NCBI GenBank assembly: GCA_002292815.1
Contig: DBBX01000030.1
Coordinates: 1-64,000, forward strand
From: Thiotrichaceae bacterium UBA973
GTDB lineage: Bacteria > Pseudomonadota > Gammaproteobacteria > Eutrophobiales > Eutrophobiaceae
Reading direction: 5' to 3'
DNA: 64,000 nucleotides
The position numbers and the translations under genes are program-made. Within the stretch, counting starts at the first letter, position 1; each line of letters begins with the position of its first letter. This document shows positions 63,650 through 64,000 of the stretch, piece after piece. The notes beneath the pieces were generated by a model, which saw only the letters and a program-made list of their open reading frames with translations, made no database searches and was not told where the DNA came from.

Positions 63650-64000
63650 ATGTCTCCAATCAAGAAAAATTCACCCGATCCAAATGATATCTACACAATA
63701 AGTCGTTTAAATCGTGAAGTCCGCCGAGTTCTGGAAGATGTGTTCCCGACGATTTGGGTACATGGGGAAATTTCAAACCTTGCCAAACCAGCATCAGGCC
63801 ATCTTTATTTCACTTTAAAAGACAATGCCGCTCAGGTCAGGTGTGCCATGTTCAAAAATCGTCAGTCTGGAATGCGGTTTGTCCCGAAAAACGGTATTCA
63901 GGTGATGGCACGAGCCAATATCGGACTTTATGAAGGTCGCGGTGAATATCAGCTCATAATCGAATCATTAGAACCCGCCGGGGCTGGTGCACTACAGCTT
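63650..64000 (+). CDS. xseA: Exodeoxyribonuclease VII large subunit, 5' part
   Basis: The first 117 residues from the ATG at 63650 run off the window. The OB-fold start is typical: YTISRLNREVRRVLED, VHGEISNLAKPASGHLYFTLKD, RGEYQLIIESLEPAG. Divergent from guaB, as in E. coli. Confidence 0.95.
   Translation, partial: MSPIKKNSPDPNDIYTISRLNREVRRVLEDVFPTIWVHGEISNLAKPASGHLYFTLKDNAAQVRCAMFKNRQSGMRFVPKNGIQVMARANIGLYEGRGEYQLIIESLEPAGAGALQL

Overview
The window is a chromosomal segment of a gammaproteobacterium that respires oxygen at low tension and nitrogen oxides. The evidence is a guaB-guaA / xseA block, a recA-recX-alaS-lysC-csrA-tRNA(Ser)-tRNA(Arg) block, an FNR with exactly E. coli-like cysteine spacing, and napEFDABC plus cbb3 genes of gammaproteobacterial type. 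The exact genus cannot be named from sequence alone.

Layout. 1-5256 is the N-terminal 1752 codons of a giant repetitive surface protein on the minus strand (DUF4347 domain, then cadherin/VCBS-like repeats with near-identical DNA copies). 5257-5982 is AT-rich and holds only short decayed coding traces. A Bcp peroxiredoxin follows. 6484-16609 is a complete cbb3 oxidase locus: ccoNOQP, a small membrane gene, ccoG and ccoH on the minus strand; ccoI and ccoS on the plus strand; then a SafE/TauE-like gene and fnr. 16781-19611 holds arsC, a MotA/MotB-like pair and tRNA-Arg.

19680-42214 is a nitrogen-oxide respiration island of about 22 kb. It has napEFDABC with an outer-membrane porin, nnrS, a cytochrome c, a bacteriohemerythrin, and a long operon built round a B-family-like heme-copper enzyme. 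That enzyme has a CuA subunit II but Gln where the cross-linked active-site Tyr should be. The same operon carries ctaB, a SCO chaperone and a remarkable cytochrome b / 2x[4Fe-4S] / MvhD-like fusion. Next come ctaA, then nirK (with a C-terminal heme c domain)-nirV-SCO and a second, degenerate heme-copper subunit I, then cysG and a DNR-like regulator. No norBC or nosZ lies in the window, so one or both unusual heme-copper proteins are the best candidates for NO reduction. Two perfect and one near-perfect FNR/DNR boxes and two weaker ones sit in front of ccoI, the porin-nap operon, nirK, the heme-copper operon and an MlaC/MMPL/cytochrome c' operon.

42714-49238 holds a cold-shock protein, an RRM protein, a NYN nuclease-like protein, the MlaC-like/MMPL/cytochrome c'-like operon, a short-chain dehydrogenase variant and a membrane protein. 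49315-58977 is housekeeping: tRNAs, csrA, lysC, alaS, recX, recA, a WYL regulator divergent from recA, photolyase, pncC and tadA. 58983-63574 holds a membrane protein, then guaB-guaA with a displaced, diverged copy of the guaA 3' end about 0.8 kb downstream that brackets a Sel1-repeat gene. This looks like the scar of an element integrated at guaA. xseA begins at 63650 and runs off the window.
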